Source: Halanaerobium hydrogeniformans
GTDB taxonomy: Bacteria; Bacillota; Halanaerobiia; Halanaerobiales; Halanaerobiaceae
Assembly (NCBI RefSeq): GCF_000166415.1
Contig: NC_014654.1
Span: 496,001 to 560,000, forward strand
DNA: 64,000 nucleotides
Direction of reading: 5' to 3'
This document shows, one piece after another, positions 50,264 to 60,602 of the stretch. Both the position numbers and the translations under genes were made by a program. The stretch's first letter is position 1. Each line of letters starts with the position of its first letter. A model generated the notes under the pieces. It was given only the letters and a program-made list of their open reading frames with translations. It had not been told where the DNA came from and made no database searches.

Positions 50264-52843
50264 ATGATTAAGTTCCTCAAGAACTTGTTTAAAGATAAGA
50301 ATGAGGTAGAATTAGAAAAATTACAACCAATTGTTGATGAAATTAATGAATTAGAACCAGAAATGCAGGCACTTTCAGATGAAGAATTGAAGGCGAAAAC
50401 AGATGAGTTTAAAAATAGACTTGCAGAAGGTGAGACTTTAGACGATCTTTTAACAGAAGCATTTGCAGTCGTAAGAGAGGCAGCTCAACGCTCAACCAAG
50501 GAAAAATTCCGTCATTATGATGTTCAGTTGATCGGTGGAATCGTACTTCACCAGGGAAAAATTGCAGAAATGAAAACCGGTGAAGGTAAAACTCTTGCTG
50601 CAACTCTGGCAGTTTATTTAAATGCCCTTACAGAAAAGGGAGTTCATGTTGTAACGGTTAATGATTACCTGGCCGAAAGAGATAGTGAATGGATGGGCCA
50701 GATTTATCGTTTTTTAGGGATGTCGGTCGGAGTTATTTTAAGTGGAATGTCACCTGCTGAAAGGCGGGAAGCCTATCAGTGTGATATCACCTATGGTACA
50801 AATAATGAATTCGGTTTTGATTATCTCAGGGATAACATGTCATATAAGGAAGAAGACTTAGTACAGCGCGAACACCATTATGCGATTTTAGATGAGGTAG
50901 ACAGTATTTTAATCGATGAGGCCAGAACCCCACTTATTATTTCTGGTCCGGTCCAGGAAAAAAGTTCAGATTACCGGAAATTCAACCGGGTAATCCCCTA
51001 TTTAAAAAAGGATGAACACTATGAAATGGATGAGAAAAACAAGCTGGTGACCCTGACCGAAGAAGGTGTTAAAAAGGTAGAATCAAAGCTAAATATAGAT
51101 AACCTTTATTCAGAAGAAAATTTCAAATTGAACCATCAGCTCAATCAGGCTTTAAAAGCCCATACCTTAATGAAAAAAGACCGCGACTATATTGTTAAAG
51201 ATGGAATGGTAAAAATAGTTGACGAATTTACCGGTCGGGTAATGGAAGGTCGCCGCTATAGTGAGGGTCTTCATCAGGCTATAGAGGCTAAAGAAGGGGT
51301 AGAAGTTCAAAAAGGAAGTCAGACCTTTGCTAAAATTACCCTGCAGAACTATTTTAGAATGTATGATAAGCTGGCCGGTATGACGGGTACAGCTGAAACC
51401 GAAGAAGAAGAGTTTATCAAAATATATGATATGCCGGTAGTGGTAATTCCTACCAACAAGCCTCTGGTAAGAGATAATATGCCGGATCTGGTCTTTACTT
51501 CAAAAGAGGCCAAATATAATGCGGTAATTAAAGAGATCAAAAGACTTTATGAAAAAGGACAGCCTGTACTGGTCGGTACAGCTGATATAGAAAACTCAGA
51601 GACTTTAAGTAGAGCTTTAAAAAGGGAGCATATTCCCCATCAGGTTTTAAATGCTAAAAACCATGAACGTGAGGCAGAGATCATCAAAGATGCGGGCCAG
51701 AAAAAAAGTGTCACCATCGCTACTAATATGGCCGGTCGTGGTACAGATATCGTACTAGGTGAAGGAGTTAAAGAACTTGGTGGACTGCATGTCTTAGGTA
51801 CAGAAAGACACGAAAGCCGTAGAATCGATAACCAGCTTCGTGGCCGTTCTGGAAGACAGGGAGATCCAGGCTCATCTCAGTTCTATGTTTCTTTAGAAGA
51901 TGATCTATTACGTCTCTTTGGCTCAGATAAAATTAATGGTCTGCTTGATAAAATCGGTGTTGATGAAGATCAGCCTGTAGAACACAAGTTGATCACCAAC
52001 TCCATAGAAAGAGCTCAACAGAAGGTAGAATCACGCAACTTTGATACCAGAAAAGCTATTCTGGAATATGATGATATCCTAAATAAACAGAGGGAAGTTA
52101 TTTATGCTCAAAGACGCAAGCTTTTAGAAACAGATGAGCTGCAGGAAAAAATCAATGGAATGCTCAAACAATTAGTTGATGATGTACTGGAGATGTTTAT
52201 GTCAGATGACCTTCACCCTGATGAATGGGATTTAGAAGGGATGCTGGAATATCTGCACGGAAACGGTCTTGCTAAAGGAGTTGAAGCAACTAATTTAGTT
52301 GGTAAATCCAGGGAAGAAATAAAAGAAAAGATCATCATCAATTCTCTGGCTTCCTATCAGGAAAAAAGAGAAAAAGTAGATACAGAGCGTTTTGACAGGA
52401 TTATTAAATTCCTGGCTTTACGGGTTATTGACAGAAAATGGATGAGCCATCTTGATAATATGGATGAATTAAGACAGGGAATTGGACTTAGAGCCTATGG
52501 GCAAAAAGATCCCCTGACAGAATATAAATTCGAATCATTTGATATGTTCAATGAATTAACAGCTTCGATCAGAGAAGATATAGTAGAAACTACCTTTAAA
52601 GTCGAAGTAAGAGAAGAAAAAGAAGTGGACAGAGAAAAATTCAATCAGGCACAGCTTAATTATTCTTCACCTGATGCAGCCCTTAGCGGCAATAAAGCAG
52701 CGGGTTCAAGTTCAGCCCAGGCCAGCAGAGGTGGGGATGGCAGTGTCGGTCAGCAGACAATCGTTAAAGAAGAAGAACCAGGACGTAATGATCCCTGTCC
52801 CTGTGGCAGTGGTAAGAAATATAAAAAATGTTGTGGGAGATGA
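50264..52843 (+). CDS. secA: Preprotein translocase ATPase SecA
   Basis: 859 residues, normal length. Walker A is in [15 protein letters not shown], the DEAD-like Walker B in [16 protein letters not shown], with the preprotein cross-linking and helical scaffold domains after them and a C-terminal zinc-binding SEC-C motif ([17 protein letters not shown]). SecA drives export through SecYEG and would carry all the signal-peptide proteins in this window. ATG 50264 has AGGAGG nine bases upstream; the frame continues to 50213 but starts before the promoter-predicted transcript. prfB follows after five bases, a conserved pair. Confidence 0.97.
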   Translation: MIKFLKNLFKDKNEVELEKLQPIVDEINELEPEMQALSDEELKAKTDEFKNRLAEGETLDDLLTEAFAVVREAAQRSTKEKFRHYDVQLIGGIVLHQGKIAEMKTGEGKTLAATLAVYLNALTEKGVHVVTVNDYLAERDSEWMGQIYRFLGMSVGVILSGMSPAERREAYQCDITYGTNNEFGFDYLRDNMSYKEEDLVQREHHYAILDEVDSILIDEARTPLIISGPVQEKSSDYRKFNRVIPYLKKDEHYEMDEKNKLVTLTEEGVKKVESKLNIDNLYSEENFKLNHQLNQALKAHTLMKKDRDYIVKDGMVKIVDEFTGRVMEGRRYSEGLHQAIEAKEGVEVQKGSQTFAKITLQNYFRMYDKLAGMTGTAETEEEEFIKIYDMPVVVIPTNKPLVRDNMPDLVFTSKEAKYNAVIKEIKRLYEKGQPVLVGTADIENSETLSRALKREHIPHQVLNAKNHEREAEIIKDAGQKKSVTIATNMAGRGTDIVLGEGVKELGGLHVLGTERHESRRIDNQLRGRSGRQGDPGSSQFYVSLEDDLLRLFGSDKINGLLDKIGVDEDQPVEHKLITNSIERAQQKVESRNFDTRKAILEYDDILNKQREVIYAQRRKLLETDELQEKINGMLKQLVDDVLEMFMSDDLHPDEWDLEGMLEYLHGNGLAKGVEATNLVGKSREEIKEKIIINSLASYQEKREKVDTERFDRIIKFLALRVIDRKWMSHLDNMDELRQGIGLRAYGQKDPLTEYKFESFDMFNELTASIREDIVETTFKVEVREEKEVDREKFNQAQLNYSSPDAALSGNKAAGSSSAQASRGGDGSVGQQTIVKEEEPGRNDPCPCGSGKKYKKCCGR

Positions 52844-52848
52844 TAACT

Positions 52849-53947
52849 ATGGCAGATAGCTTTGAAGATAGATTAGAAGATCTAAAATCCAGGTTTAAGG
52901 ATTTGAGTGATTTACTTTGACAAGGATGAACTGGAATCTGAAAAAGCAGCGATAGAAAAAGAAATGGCCCAGAGTGGTTTCTGGGATGATAAAGAAAATG
53001 CTCGCCACAAATCTCAGCGTTTAGATAAATTGAAAAAAAGGCTTAAGGTGATTTCTGAACTGGAAGAGAAATTTGATGAAATAGAGATCTATCAGCAATT
53101 AGCTGCCGAGGAAGGTGAAAACCTAAGAGAAGAACTGGAACAAAGTTTTTCTCAACTGGAAAAAAAACTGGATAACTTAGAGCTAAAACTGCGTTTAAAT
53201 GAACCATATGATGACCATAATGCGATTCTCTCTATTCATCCGGGAGCCGGTGGTACTGAATCTCAAGATTGGGCAGAGATGCTGCTCAGGATGTACAGAC
53301 GCTGGGCTGAAAGTAGTGGTTATCAACTGGAAACACTGGAGTTTTCTGCTGGTGATGAAGCAGGGGTCAAGAGTGTTACCCTGCTGATATCTGGTGACTA
53401 TGCCTTCGGTTATCTCAAAGGAGAAAGAGGGGTTCACCGGCTGGTCAGAATTTCTCCCTTCGATTCATCTGGAAGAAGACACACATCTTTTGCCTCGGTT
53501 GATGTTTTACCTGAGCTTGATGATGAGCTTGAGGTAGATATTGATGAAAATGATTTAAGAATAGAAACCTATCGAGCTAGTGGTGCCGGTGGTCAGCATG
53601 TTAATAAAACTGATTCGGCTGTTCGGATAACCCATCAGCCCACAGGGGTTGTTGTTCAGTGTCAGAGCCAGCGCTCCCAGCATAAAAACAAAAATGTAGC
53701 GATGAAAATTCTTAGTTCCAAACTGCTGGAATTAAAAGAAGAGGCTCAGGCTGAAAAAATTGAAGATTTAAGAGGGGAACACAAAGAAATTGCCTGGGGG
53801 AGCCAGATCCGCTCCTATGTTCTCCATCCCTATAATATGATTAAAGATCATCGGACAGATTTTGAAGAAGGTAATGTGGATAAGGTTTTAGATGGATATC
53901 TGGATGAATTTATCGAGGAATATTTAAAATATAAATCAAGACAATAA
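52849..53947 (+). CDS. prfB: Peptide chain release factor 2, with programmed +1 frameshift
   Basis: The ATG at 52849 (GGGAGATG upstream) opens 23 codons ending CTT TGA (TGA at 52918-52920), followed by C. Shifting +1 at CTT-TGA-C reads on in the frame to 53947, giving about 365 residues, the normal RF2 length. The body has the GGQ motif (ASGAGGQHVNKTDSAV) and the SPF-type anticodon region (RISPFDSSGRRHTSF). RF2 ends translation at UGA and UAA; low RF2 makes the ribosome shift past its own UGA, an autoregulatory loop. A strong Shine-Dalgarno-like stimulator directly before CTTTGA, present in E. coli, is weak here. Confidence 0.94.
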
Positions 53948-53965
53948 ATGAAATAGGTGAATTAC

Positions 53966-55939
53966 TTGAAAAAGCTATTAATCGCCATAATTTTAATTAC
54001 AGTTATTGCTGCCGGATTTTCTTTAAGCGGTAGAATAAGAGATATAGATCAGACCGATCAGGTAGAGATAGTTCTGGATGGTGAGGGATATCAGGAATTA
54101 AAATCCCTGCTTCCAGAACTTAAATTATCTGAGTTGAAAGAGAATGGAGTAAGTGCTCTGGCGGTTTATCAGCAGAGCATCGAAGATTTAATTGAGATCG
54201 GCAGTTTAAGAAGGCTGAAAAATATTGATCTGGCCATGCTTGATAGTGAACTGCGGTCTGAACTGGCAGCTGAGGGAATTGAAAACAACACTTTAAGTGG
54301 AGGAGCTCTCTTCGTTCTTCTTTCTGATAGTCTGACAACCCAGGTAGAAAATCTTGGCTCACATTTAAATGAAGACTTTGCCGCTGAAATATTTAAGGCT
54401 GGCGATTACAGTTTTCTATATTTTCCCAACTGGAGTGAAAGTTTGCTTGAGCTGAACCTTGCCTTTAATAATCAACACCTCGAAGCTGCCAGAGAGGCAG
54501 GCCTTGAGGTTGTTTACAGAAGTGGAAACAAGGTTAATGCAGCAGCTGCTTTGGAGAAAAATCTGCAGCTTATTAACCCTAAACTGATCCTTTTTTCTGG
54601 AGAAGAGGTGAGCGGTTTTCCTGCTGAGCTGGTTTCTACTGCCAGGGTAATGCAGGAACAGCAGATCAGCTTTGCTTTTGTAGAACCATTTATAGTCAAT
54701 CAGGCGGGCTCCAGAGAATTAGCAGAGCTCAATAATTATAATCTTTTAAGAACTCACAGTATGCAGCAGGATGAGGTCGAAAAAGCTTCTCCTCAGCTGA
54801 TAGTAGACCGTTATTTAAGATCCATCAGAGAGCGAAATGTAAAGGTGATTCTTCACCGCCCTTATTTAGAAGGTACTAATCTTTTTGAGAGGAATTTAAA
54901 TCTTCTCACTTCATTAACTACTGATTTAGAAAGAGCAGGTTACAGAATCTCGGGAGCTGAAGCCAGCCCCTATTTTACCGGCTCACTTTATAAACTACTT
55001 TTAGCTCTGCTTGGTGTAACAGCAGCCGGTATTTTAATGCTAAATTATTTTAGTAAATTTAAATATCAAAAGTTTTTAAATATATTCTTCCTTATTTCAG
55101 CAGCCGCTTCCCTTGTTTTAATCCAGGGTGGCCAGATTGTCTTACTCAGACAGATAACAGCCTTAGGAGCTGCGATTATTTTTCCTACTTTAGCTATTAT
55201 GGTTTTTTTGTTAAATGATCAGCCAGGTGGAGAAGAACTGAGTAGAACTTCTGCTTTACTGCAGATAACAAAACGGTTTACAGCTGCTGTATTAACAGCC
55301 CTGCTGGGGGGAATATTTATCAGTACAGCTTTAAATAGCAGTGATTTTATTTTTCAGGTTGAAAAATTTAGAGGAGTTAAACTGACCTTTTTAATGCCCC
55401 TGATTTTAATTTCATTTTATTATCTTTTTAAACTGGGAGAAAGCGAACTGAAAACGGAACTTCCAAGGTTTTTGGAAACAGCAATTAAGGTTAAACACCT
55501 TGTTTTAGCTGCTATTTTAGCTCTAATAGCAATTGTCTATATCGGTAGAACCGGGAACTTCCCCCTTTTACCTGTACCAGCCTGGGAACTAACCTTCCGC
55601 AGCTTGATCGAAAGAATACTTTATGTCAGGCCGCGTTTTAAGGAATTTTTAATCGGTCATCCTCTCTTAGTTTTAGCCCTCTGGCTTGGCAGAAAAAAGA
55701 GAAATCAGCTATATTTTTATCCCCTGCTTTTATTAGCATCTGTGGGAGTTATTACAACTGTTAATACTTTTTCTCATCTGCACACTCCGATCATGATTTC
55801 ACTTTTAAGGACCTTTCATTCCTATTGGCTTGGTCTGATCATCGGAGCTATTTTCGTGATTTTTTATCAGCTGATCCAGCATTTTTATAAAAAATATCAT
55901 TTAGATGAATATCTAAACTGGGGCTATGATAATGAATAA
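53966..55939 (+). CDS. DUF5693-like multi-pass membrane protein
   Basis: 657 residues. An N-terminal helix (about 5-20) precedes a large extracytoplasmic domain (about 25-340), and about eight membrane segments fill the rest (GVTAAGILMLNYF, FLISAAASLVLIQGG, LGAAIIFPTLAIMVFLL and on). This layout and its place directly before csaB match the uncharacterised DUF5693 family found with CsaB in Firmicutes. A wall-polymer assembly or export role is suggested by this context only. TTG 53966 is used, with ATAGGTG six bases upstream; the GTG at 53957 lies inside that site. Overlaps csaB by eight bases. Confidence 0.75.
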   Translation: MKKLLIAIILITVIAAGFSLSGRIRDIDQTDQVEIVLDGEGYQELKSLLPELKLSELKENGVSALAVYQQSIEDLIEIGSLRRLKNIDLAMLDSELRSELAAEGIENNTLSGGALFVLLSDSLTTQVENLGSHLNEDFAAEIFKAGDYSFLYFPNWSESLLELNLAFNNQHLEAAREAGLEVVYRSGNKVNAAAALEKNLQLINPKLILFSGEEVSGFPAELVSTARVMQEQQISFAFVEPFIVNQAGSRELAELNNYNLLRTHSMQQDEVEKASPQLIVDRYLRSIRERNVKVILHRPYLEGTNLFERNLNLLTSLTTDLERAGYRISGAEASPYFTGSLYKLLLALLGVTAAGILMLNYFSKFKYQKFLNIFFLISAAASLVLIQGGQIVLLRQITALGAAIIFPTLAIMVFLLNDQPGGEELSRTSALLQITKRFTAAVLTALLGGIFISTALNSSDFIFQVEKFRGVKLTFLMPLILISFYYLFKLGESELKTELPRFLETAIKVKHLVLAAILALIAIVYIGRTGNFPLLPVPAWELTFRSLIERILYVRPRFKEFLIGHPLLVLALWLGRKKRNQLYFYPLLLLASVGVITTVNTFSHLHTPIMISLLRTFHSYWLGLIIGAIFVIFYQLIQHFYKKYHLDEYLNWGYDNE

Positions 55940-56993
55940 AATTGTAATTTCAGGTTACTATGGATTTGATAATCTTGGTGATGAAGCAATACTGGCAGGG
56001 ATAATCTCCCTGCTTAAAAAAAAGAATAAAGAACTAAAAATAACTGTGCTTTCAGCTTCACCAGAGCAGAGTGCTCAACGTTATGGTGTAGAAGCTGTCA
56101 GTAGAACATCAATTCCAAAAATTCTTGCTCTGCTAAAAGAAGCTGATCTTTTCATTAGTGGAGGCGGAAGTTTGCTTCAAGATATAACAGGATCGGGCTC
56201 TGTGCCATATTATCTTGGTCTTTTCTGGCTGGCAAAGCTGCAGAATTGCAAAACAGCCTTTTATGCCCAGGGAGTAGGTCCATTAAATAAAAAGCGGAGC
56301 CGATTATTAACTGCTTTCAGTTTAAATAGATTTGATTTTATTGGGGTCAGGGATAAGGCTTCTCAACAGCTTTTAAAAGATATCGGGTTAAAAAAAGACA
56401 TAAAGCTGACTGTTGATCCGGTTTTCGCACTTTATAAGCGGGAAAACGTTGTTAGACAAAAGATCAAGGGAGAGCTTAAGATCGGGGTTTCTGTGCGCCC
56501 CTGGCCGACAAGCTATCTGAACGAGCTGGCTAAAGGTCTTAATGGTTTTGCTCAAAAATATAAGGTGGGTTATCAGCTTTTTCCGATGCACAAAGGCTCT
56601 GATGAAAAAACTTCTCAAGAGCTCAAGGAGCTGTTAGATGCTGACGGGGAAATAATTGATCTAGCAGCTGAGCCTGAAGCTGCCTTAAAAGAATTTTCAC
56701 TGCTTGATCTTTTCCTAGGGGTTAGACTTCACAGCCTGATCTTTGCTTTGATAAATCAGATCCCCTCACTTGCTTTAAGCTATGATCCTAAAATTGAAGG
56801 TTTGATTGATCCTATAGACTATTTACCCTTACTAAAACTGGAGGGATTGAAGGCAGAAGAAGTTGAGCAGAAACTTGAGCAGCTGCTTTCTGAGCGTTAT
56901 ACGGTCCGCAAAAAATTATGGGATTTTGCCCTTAAGAAAAAGGCTAAAGCCGAGGAATTTTTAGAACTCCTTTTTGAGGAGGTTTCACTTTGA
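55932..56993 (+). CDS. csaB: CsaB-like polysaccharide pyruvyltransferase
   Basis: 353 residues. The N-terminal ISGYYGFDNLGDEAILAGI and central ISGGGSLLQDITGSGSVPYYLG motifs are those of CsaB, a GT-B-like fold enzyme that puts ketal-linked pyruvate on secondary cell-wall polymer. The C-terminal VRLHSLIFALINQIPSLALSYDPK block also fits. Pyruvylated polymer is the known ligand of SLH domains in Gram-positives, and three SLH porins occur in this window, so the link is attractive. ATG 55932 has TGGGG eight bases upstream. tagA overlaps its stop codon. Confidence 0.92.
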   Translation: MNKIVISGYYGFDNLGDEAILAGIISLLKKKNKELKITVLSASPEQSAQRYGVEAVSRTSIPKILALLKEADLFISGGGSLLQDITGSGSVPYYLGLFWLAKLQNCKTAFYAQGVGPLNKKRSRLLTAFSLNRFDFIGVRDKASQQLLKDIGLKKDIKLTVDPVFALYKRENVVRQKIKGELKIGVSVRPWPTSYLNELAKGLNGFAQKYKVGYQLFPMHKGSDEKTSQELKELLDADGEIIDLAAEPEAALKEFSLLDLFLGVRLHSLIFALINQIPSLALSYDPKIEGLIDPIDYLPLLKLEGLKAEEVEQKLEQLLSERYTVRKKLWDFALKKKAKAEEFLELLFEEVSL

Positions 56994-57724
56994 GAGATTT
57001 TTTAACAATATTAAATGTAAAGATTGATAAGCTTGATCTGGATGGGGCAACAGCAAGAATTCGTTCTTTGCTTGGTGATGACAATTCCTCACTTGTGGTA
57101 ACTCCTAATTCTGAGATGATAGCTATGGCTGCAGAGGATTCGGAGCTTGCTGAGATACTAAATTCTGCAGCACTGGCAACCGCAGATGGAGCTGGAGTCG
57201 TTCTGGCTTCAATGATAATGGGAGATAAATTACCGGAAAGGGTAGCAGGATTTGATTTGATCAATCACCTTTTTTCAGATTTAGAGCAGGAAGACTATAA
57301 TTTCTATTTTTTGGGCAGTAAACCAGGGATCGTTGATAGAGCAGTGGTAAATCTAAAGCAGAAATATAAAAATTTGAATATTGCCGGTTATCACCATGGT
57401 TATTTAGATAAAGAGCTGCAGGAAGAAATAATAGCTGAGATAAATGCGAAGGAGATCGATCTTCTTTTAGTAGGAATGGGAGTTCCCCTTCAGGAAAGAT
57501 TTCTGGCCAACAACCTGGCTAAGCTCAAGGTCAAAGTTGCCATAACTGTGGGGGGAAGTTTTGATGTACTGGCAGGTGAAGTAAATCGGGCTCCACTCTG
57601 GATGCAAAAAGTTGGTCTTGAATGGTTTTACAGGCTTATCCAGGAACCATCGCGTTTTGCAAGGATGCTGGCCCTGCCGAAATTTATTTATCTTGTTACA
57701 AAAAAACGCTTTTTAAAAAACTGA
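56990..57724 (+). CDS. tagA: WecG/TagA/CpsF-family glycosyltransferase
   Basis: 244 residues. Family motifs are VTPNSEMIAMA, ATADGAGVVLASMIMG (with the catalytic Asp), YFLGSKPGIV and VGMGVPLQERFLANN, with the C-terminal GLEWFYRLIQEPSRFARM. TagA adds ManNAc to undecaprenyl-diphospho-GlcNAc, the early step of wall teichoic acid or secondary polymer synthesis. The TTG start overlaps the csaB stop (TTTGA) and has GAGGAGG upstream, so the genes are coupled. Together csaB and tagA point to a pyruvylated ManNAc-containing wall polymer. Confidence 0.92.
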   Translation: MRDFLTILNVKIDKLDLDGATARIRSLLGDDNSSLVVTPNSEMIAMAAEDSELAEILNSAALATADGAGVVLASMIMGDKLPERVAGFDLINHLFSDLEQEDYNFYFLGSKPGIVDRAVVNLKQKYKNLNIAGYHHGYLDKELQEEIIAEINAKEIDLLLVGMGVPLQERFLANNLAKLKVKVAITVGGSFDVLAGEVNRAPLWMQKVGLEWFYRLIQEPSRFARMLALPKFIYLVTKKRFLKN

Positions 57725-57802
57725 GATTATGATTAATGACTATGCTAAAATAGAGGCAGAAATTTGCTGAAAATAAGTAAATAAAAACAGGGGGAGCAGC
57801 AG

Positions 57803-58651
57803 ATGGTCAAAAGGAAAATTCTAGAATACATAGGGATGACAGTGGGAAGTTTTTTAATTGCAGTTGCTTTAACTGTTTTTTTAGTACCCAATAGAATTGC
57901 TGCTGGTGGAATAAGTGGGCTGGCAACAGTAATATATTATTTAACTTCTTTTCCAATCGGGATTACTATGCTGGTGATAAATATCCCTATCTTTTTAGCA
58001 AGTATGAAGATTATGGGCACTGGCTTTGGGATGAAAACAATTTATGGAATTATAACTTTTTCTCTTTTTACTGATCTTTTACAACCCAATGTGGTTGCTT
58101 TAACAGATGACCTTTTACTTGCCTCTATTTATGGAGGTGTCCTGGCAGGAATCGGGCTGGGAATAGTTTTTCGATCTCGGGGAACAACCGGTGGTACAGA
58201 TATGATTGCTACCCTGATCAATTATTTTACCGGGATTACAGTTGGGGAGGGTCTTTTGATCGCTGATGGGATAGTTGTTATCCTTGCCGGAATATTTTTT
58301 AACTTAGAGGCAGCTCTTTATGCAGCGGTGACCATTTTCATTACCTCTCAAACTATTGATGTTGTTCAGGAAGGTTTACACATTAAAAAAGCGGTGTTGA
58401 TAATTTCTGATCACTCTGAAGAGATCAATAAAAAAATTGTAAATGAGTTAAATAGAGGTACAACTAAATTCAAAGGTGAAGGTGGTTTTACCGGTCGGGA
58501 TAAAAGTGTACTTATGTCCATTATTTCCCGTTCTGAGGTATCAAGTTTAAAAAAGATTGTGGCTGAAATAGATAAAGAGGCCTTTGTGGTGATTAGTAAT
58601 GCTAATGAGGTTATTGGTGAAGGATTTGCAGACATTGCTGAGAAAATATAG
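57803..58651 (+). CDS. YitT-family membrane protein
   Basis: 282 residues. Five to six membrane segments (about 10-175, containing LVPNRIAAGGISGLATVIYY and RGTTGGTDMIATLI) are followed by a cytoplasmic DUF2179 domain (about 190-280, TKFKGEGGFTGRDKSVLMSII). The YitT family is widespread in Firmicutes and its transport substrate is not established. CAGGGGGAGC precedes the ATG. It stands between the wall-polymer genes and ctpA with gaps of 78 and 45 bases. Confidence 0.9.
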   Translation: MVKRKILEYIGMTVGSFLIAVALTVFLVPNRIAAGGISGLATVIYYLTSFPIGITMLVINIPIFLASMKIMGTGFGMKTIYGIITFSLFTDLLQPNVVALTDDLLLASIYGGVLAGIGLGIVFRSRGTTGGTDMIATLINYFTGITVGEGLLIADGIVVILAGIFFNLEAALYAAVTIFITSQTIDVVQEGLHIKKAVLIISDHSEEINKKIVNELNRGTTKFKGEGGFTGRDKSVLMSIISRSEVSSLKKIVAEIDKEAFVVISNANEVIGEGFADIAEKI

Positions 58652-58696
58652 ACCTTAAAAAATATCGATTTAAAATAATGGAAGAAGGTGGATAAA

Positions 58697-59911
58697 TTGA
58701 TAAGCAAAATAAGAGAAATTTATCAGAATAAATTTATTGTTTTTATGCTGGCCCTGTTTTTAATGGCAACTATACTGGGTGGAACACTATCAGCCCAGGA
58801 AGTAGAGCTGGATGAACCTGTAACTGAAGAGTCACTGGAAGAATCAGATTATACTAAGGCAAATGCTTTTCAGGATATAATGTTTTTGCTGCAGAACTAT
58901 TATGTAGAAGATGTAGAGCTTGATACTTTGATCGAAGGTGCTATCGAGGGGATGTTAAATAAGGTTGACCGTTATTCATATTTTATGACCCCCAAAGAAT
59001 TCGAAGAAATGCAGGAGGAATATGAAGGTAAATATGGTGGAATTGGAATCGTAATTACAACTCGTGATAATGAGCTGACAATTGTTTCTCCGATCAACAA
59101 TACTCCTGGAGAGAGGGCAGGCCTACAGTCTGGTGATGTGATTAAAGAGATTGATGGCCAGGATACTTCAGAAATGTCACAGATGAAGGCAGCTGATTTA
59201 ATGAGGGGTGAAGAAGGTACAGATGTTATTTTGAAGATTAAAAGAGGTCAGGAAGATCCCTTCGAAGTTGAGCTAACAAGAGAGGATATTGAAGTACCCT
59301 ATGTAGAATCTGAAATGAAAACAGATCAAATAGGATATATTAGTCTGGCCCAGTTCATAGAAAATGTTGGTAGTGATATAGAAAAAGAATTGGCCGAATT
59401 AAAAGAGGCTGGTGCTCAGGGAATAATTCTTGATCTGCGCAATAATCCGGGTGGTATTCTTTCTGAATCAATAGATGTAGCCTCTGTATTTTTAGAAGAG
59501 GGTGATATTGTTTCTGTAAGACAGAGAGACGAAACCGAAAGGATACTTGAAGTAAATCAGGAAATGAACTCTGACTCTGAGATTCCTTTGATTGTATTGA
59601 TCAATAGAGGATCTGCAAGTGGCTCAGAAATAGTTGCTGGAGCTTTTCAGGATTACGAAAGAGCAACTATTATGGGGACAACCAGTTTTGGTAAGGGAGT
59701 AGTTCAGTCTGTAATACCTCTGCAGGATGGTTCAGCAGTTAGCTTAACAACTGCCAGGTATTATACTCCTAAAGATAATTATATCCACGAATTAGGTATC
59801 GAACCTGATATTAAGGTTGAGTTTGATGCTGATGCTGCAGCTGAAGAAATTGATAATCAGCTGGAAGCAGCTATTGAAGAAATGCAGAGAATTTTAGCTG
59901 AAAGAGAATAA
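58697..59911 (+). CDS. ctpA: Carboxy-terminal processing protease (S41), CtpA-like
   Basis: 404 residues. A signal/anchor helix (about 10-35) precedes a PDZ domain (about 105-190, YGGIGIVITTRDNELTIVSPI pattern) and the S41 peptidase domain with the Ser of NRGSASGSE (about 308) and Lys of TSFGKGVVQ (about 331). Such proteases act outside the membrane on tails of wall enzymes and other proteins. TTG 58697 is preferred because AAGGTGG lies five bases upstream; the GTG at 58688 falls in that site. Position near uvrB follows a common Firmicutes order. Confidence 0.93.
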   Translation: MISKIREIYQNKFIVFMLALFLMATILGGTLSAQEVELDEPVTEESLEESDYTKANAFQDIMFLLQNYYVEDVELDTLIEGAIEGMLNKVDRYSYFMTPKEFEEMQEEYEGKYGGIGIVITTRDNELTIVSPINNTPGERAGLQSGDVIKEIDGQDTSEMSQMKAADLMRGEEGTDVILKIKRGQEDPFEVELTREDIEVPYVESEMKTDQIGYISLAQFIENVGSDIEKELAELKEAGAQGIILDLRNNPGGILSESIDVASVFLEEGDIVSVRQRDETERILEVNQEMNSDSEIPLIVLINRGSASGSEIVAGAFQDYERATIMGTTSFGKGVVQSVIPLQDGSAVSLTTARYYTPKDNYIHELGIEPDIKVEFDADAAAEEIDNQLEAAIEEMQRILAERE

Positions 59912-59927
59912 GTAGGAGCTGAAATAA

Positions 59928-60590
59928 ATGGGTATATTTGAAATTATGGGGCCGGCGATGATCGGCCCTTCAAGTTCTCATACTGCAGGTGCTGCCAGAA
60001 TAGGTAGGATGGCTGCCCTGCTTTTTGCAGAAAAAATAGATAAGGCTGTTGTTAAACTCCATGGTTCATTTGCTGATACGGCTGTTGGTCATGGTACAGA
60101 TAAGGCAATTATCGGTGGGCTTTTAGGATTTAAGCCTGATGATGAGCGGCTCAGAGACTCTTTTAGCCAGGCTGAAAAAAGCGGGATGGATTATTCAATT
60201 CAAGAAGTCAAGTTAAGAGATGTTCATCCCAATACAGCTTTAATTGAATTATATAATCAGGCAGCAGATAAATCTATTTCCGTTCTGGCTTCCTCTATCG
60301 GTGGAGGCAGCATAGAGGTCAGGGAGATCAATGGTAGTGCGGTTAAATTAACTGGTAGGCTGCCTACTCTCTGGATCAGGCATAAGGATAGACCGGGAGA
60401 AATTGCGTTGATAACCTCAGTTTTAGGAAAACATCAGATTAACATTGCTTTTATGCAGGTTTATAGGAATCGGAGAGGGGACATAGGGTCTTCGATTCTG
60501 GAATTAGACCAAAAACCTCCCCAGGCTGTGTTAGATGAATTAGAAAAGTGCAAAGATATCTATCAACTTAGATATCTGCCTGCACTGTAA
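59928..60590 (+). CDS. sdaAB: L-serine dehydratase, beta subunit
   Basis: 220 residues. The motif IMGPAMIGPSSSHTAGAARIG opens the protein (serine-binding SSSHT), and a C-terminal ACT domain (about 150-220, RPGEIALITSVLGKHQINIAFM) follows. With SdaAA it forms the iron-sulphur-dependent enzyme that turns L-serine into pyruvate and ammonia. GTAGGAGCTG precedes the ATG. sdaAA starts 12 bases later, so the two are one operon. Confidence 0.95.
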   Translation: MGIFEIMGPAMIGPSSSHTAGAARIGRMAALLFAEKIDKAVVKLHGSFADTAVGHGTDKAIIGGLLGFKPDDERLRDSFSQAEKSGMDYSIQEVKLRDVHPNTALIELYNQAADKSISVLASSIGGGSIEVREINGSAVKLTGRLPTLWIRHKDRPGEIALITSVLGKHQINIAFMQVYRNRRGDIGSSILELDQKPPQAVLDELEKCKDIYQLRYLPAL

Positions 60591-60602
60591 GGGGGATAGC
60601 AG

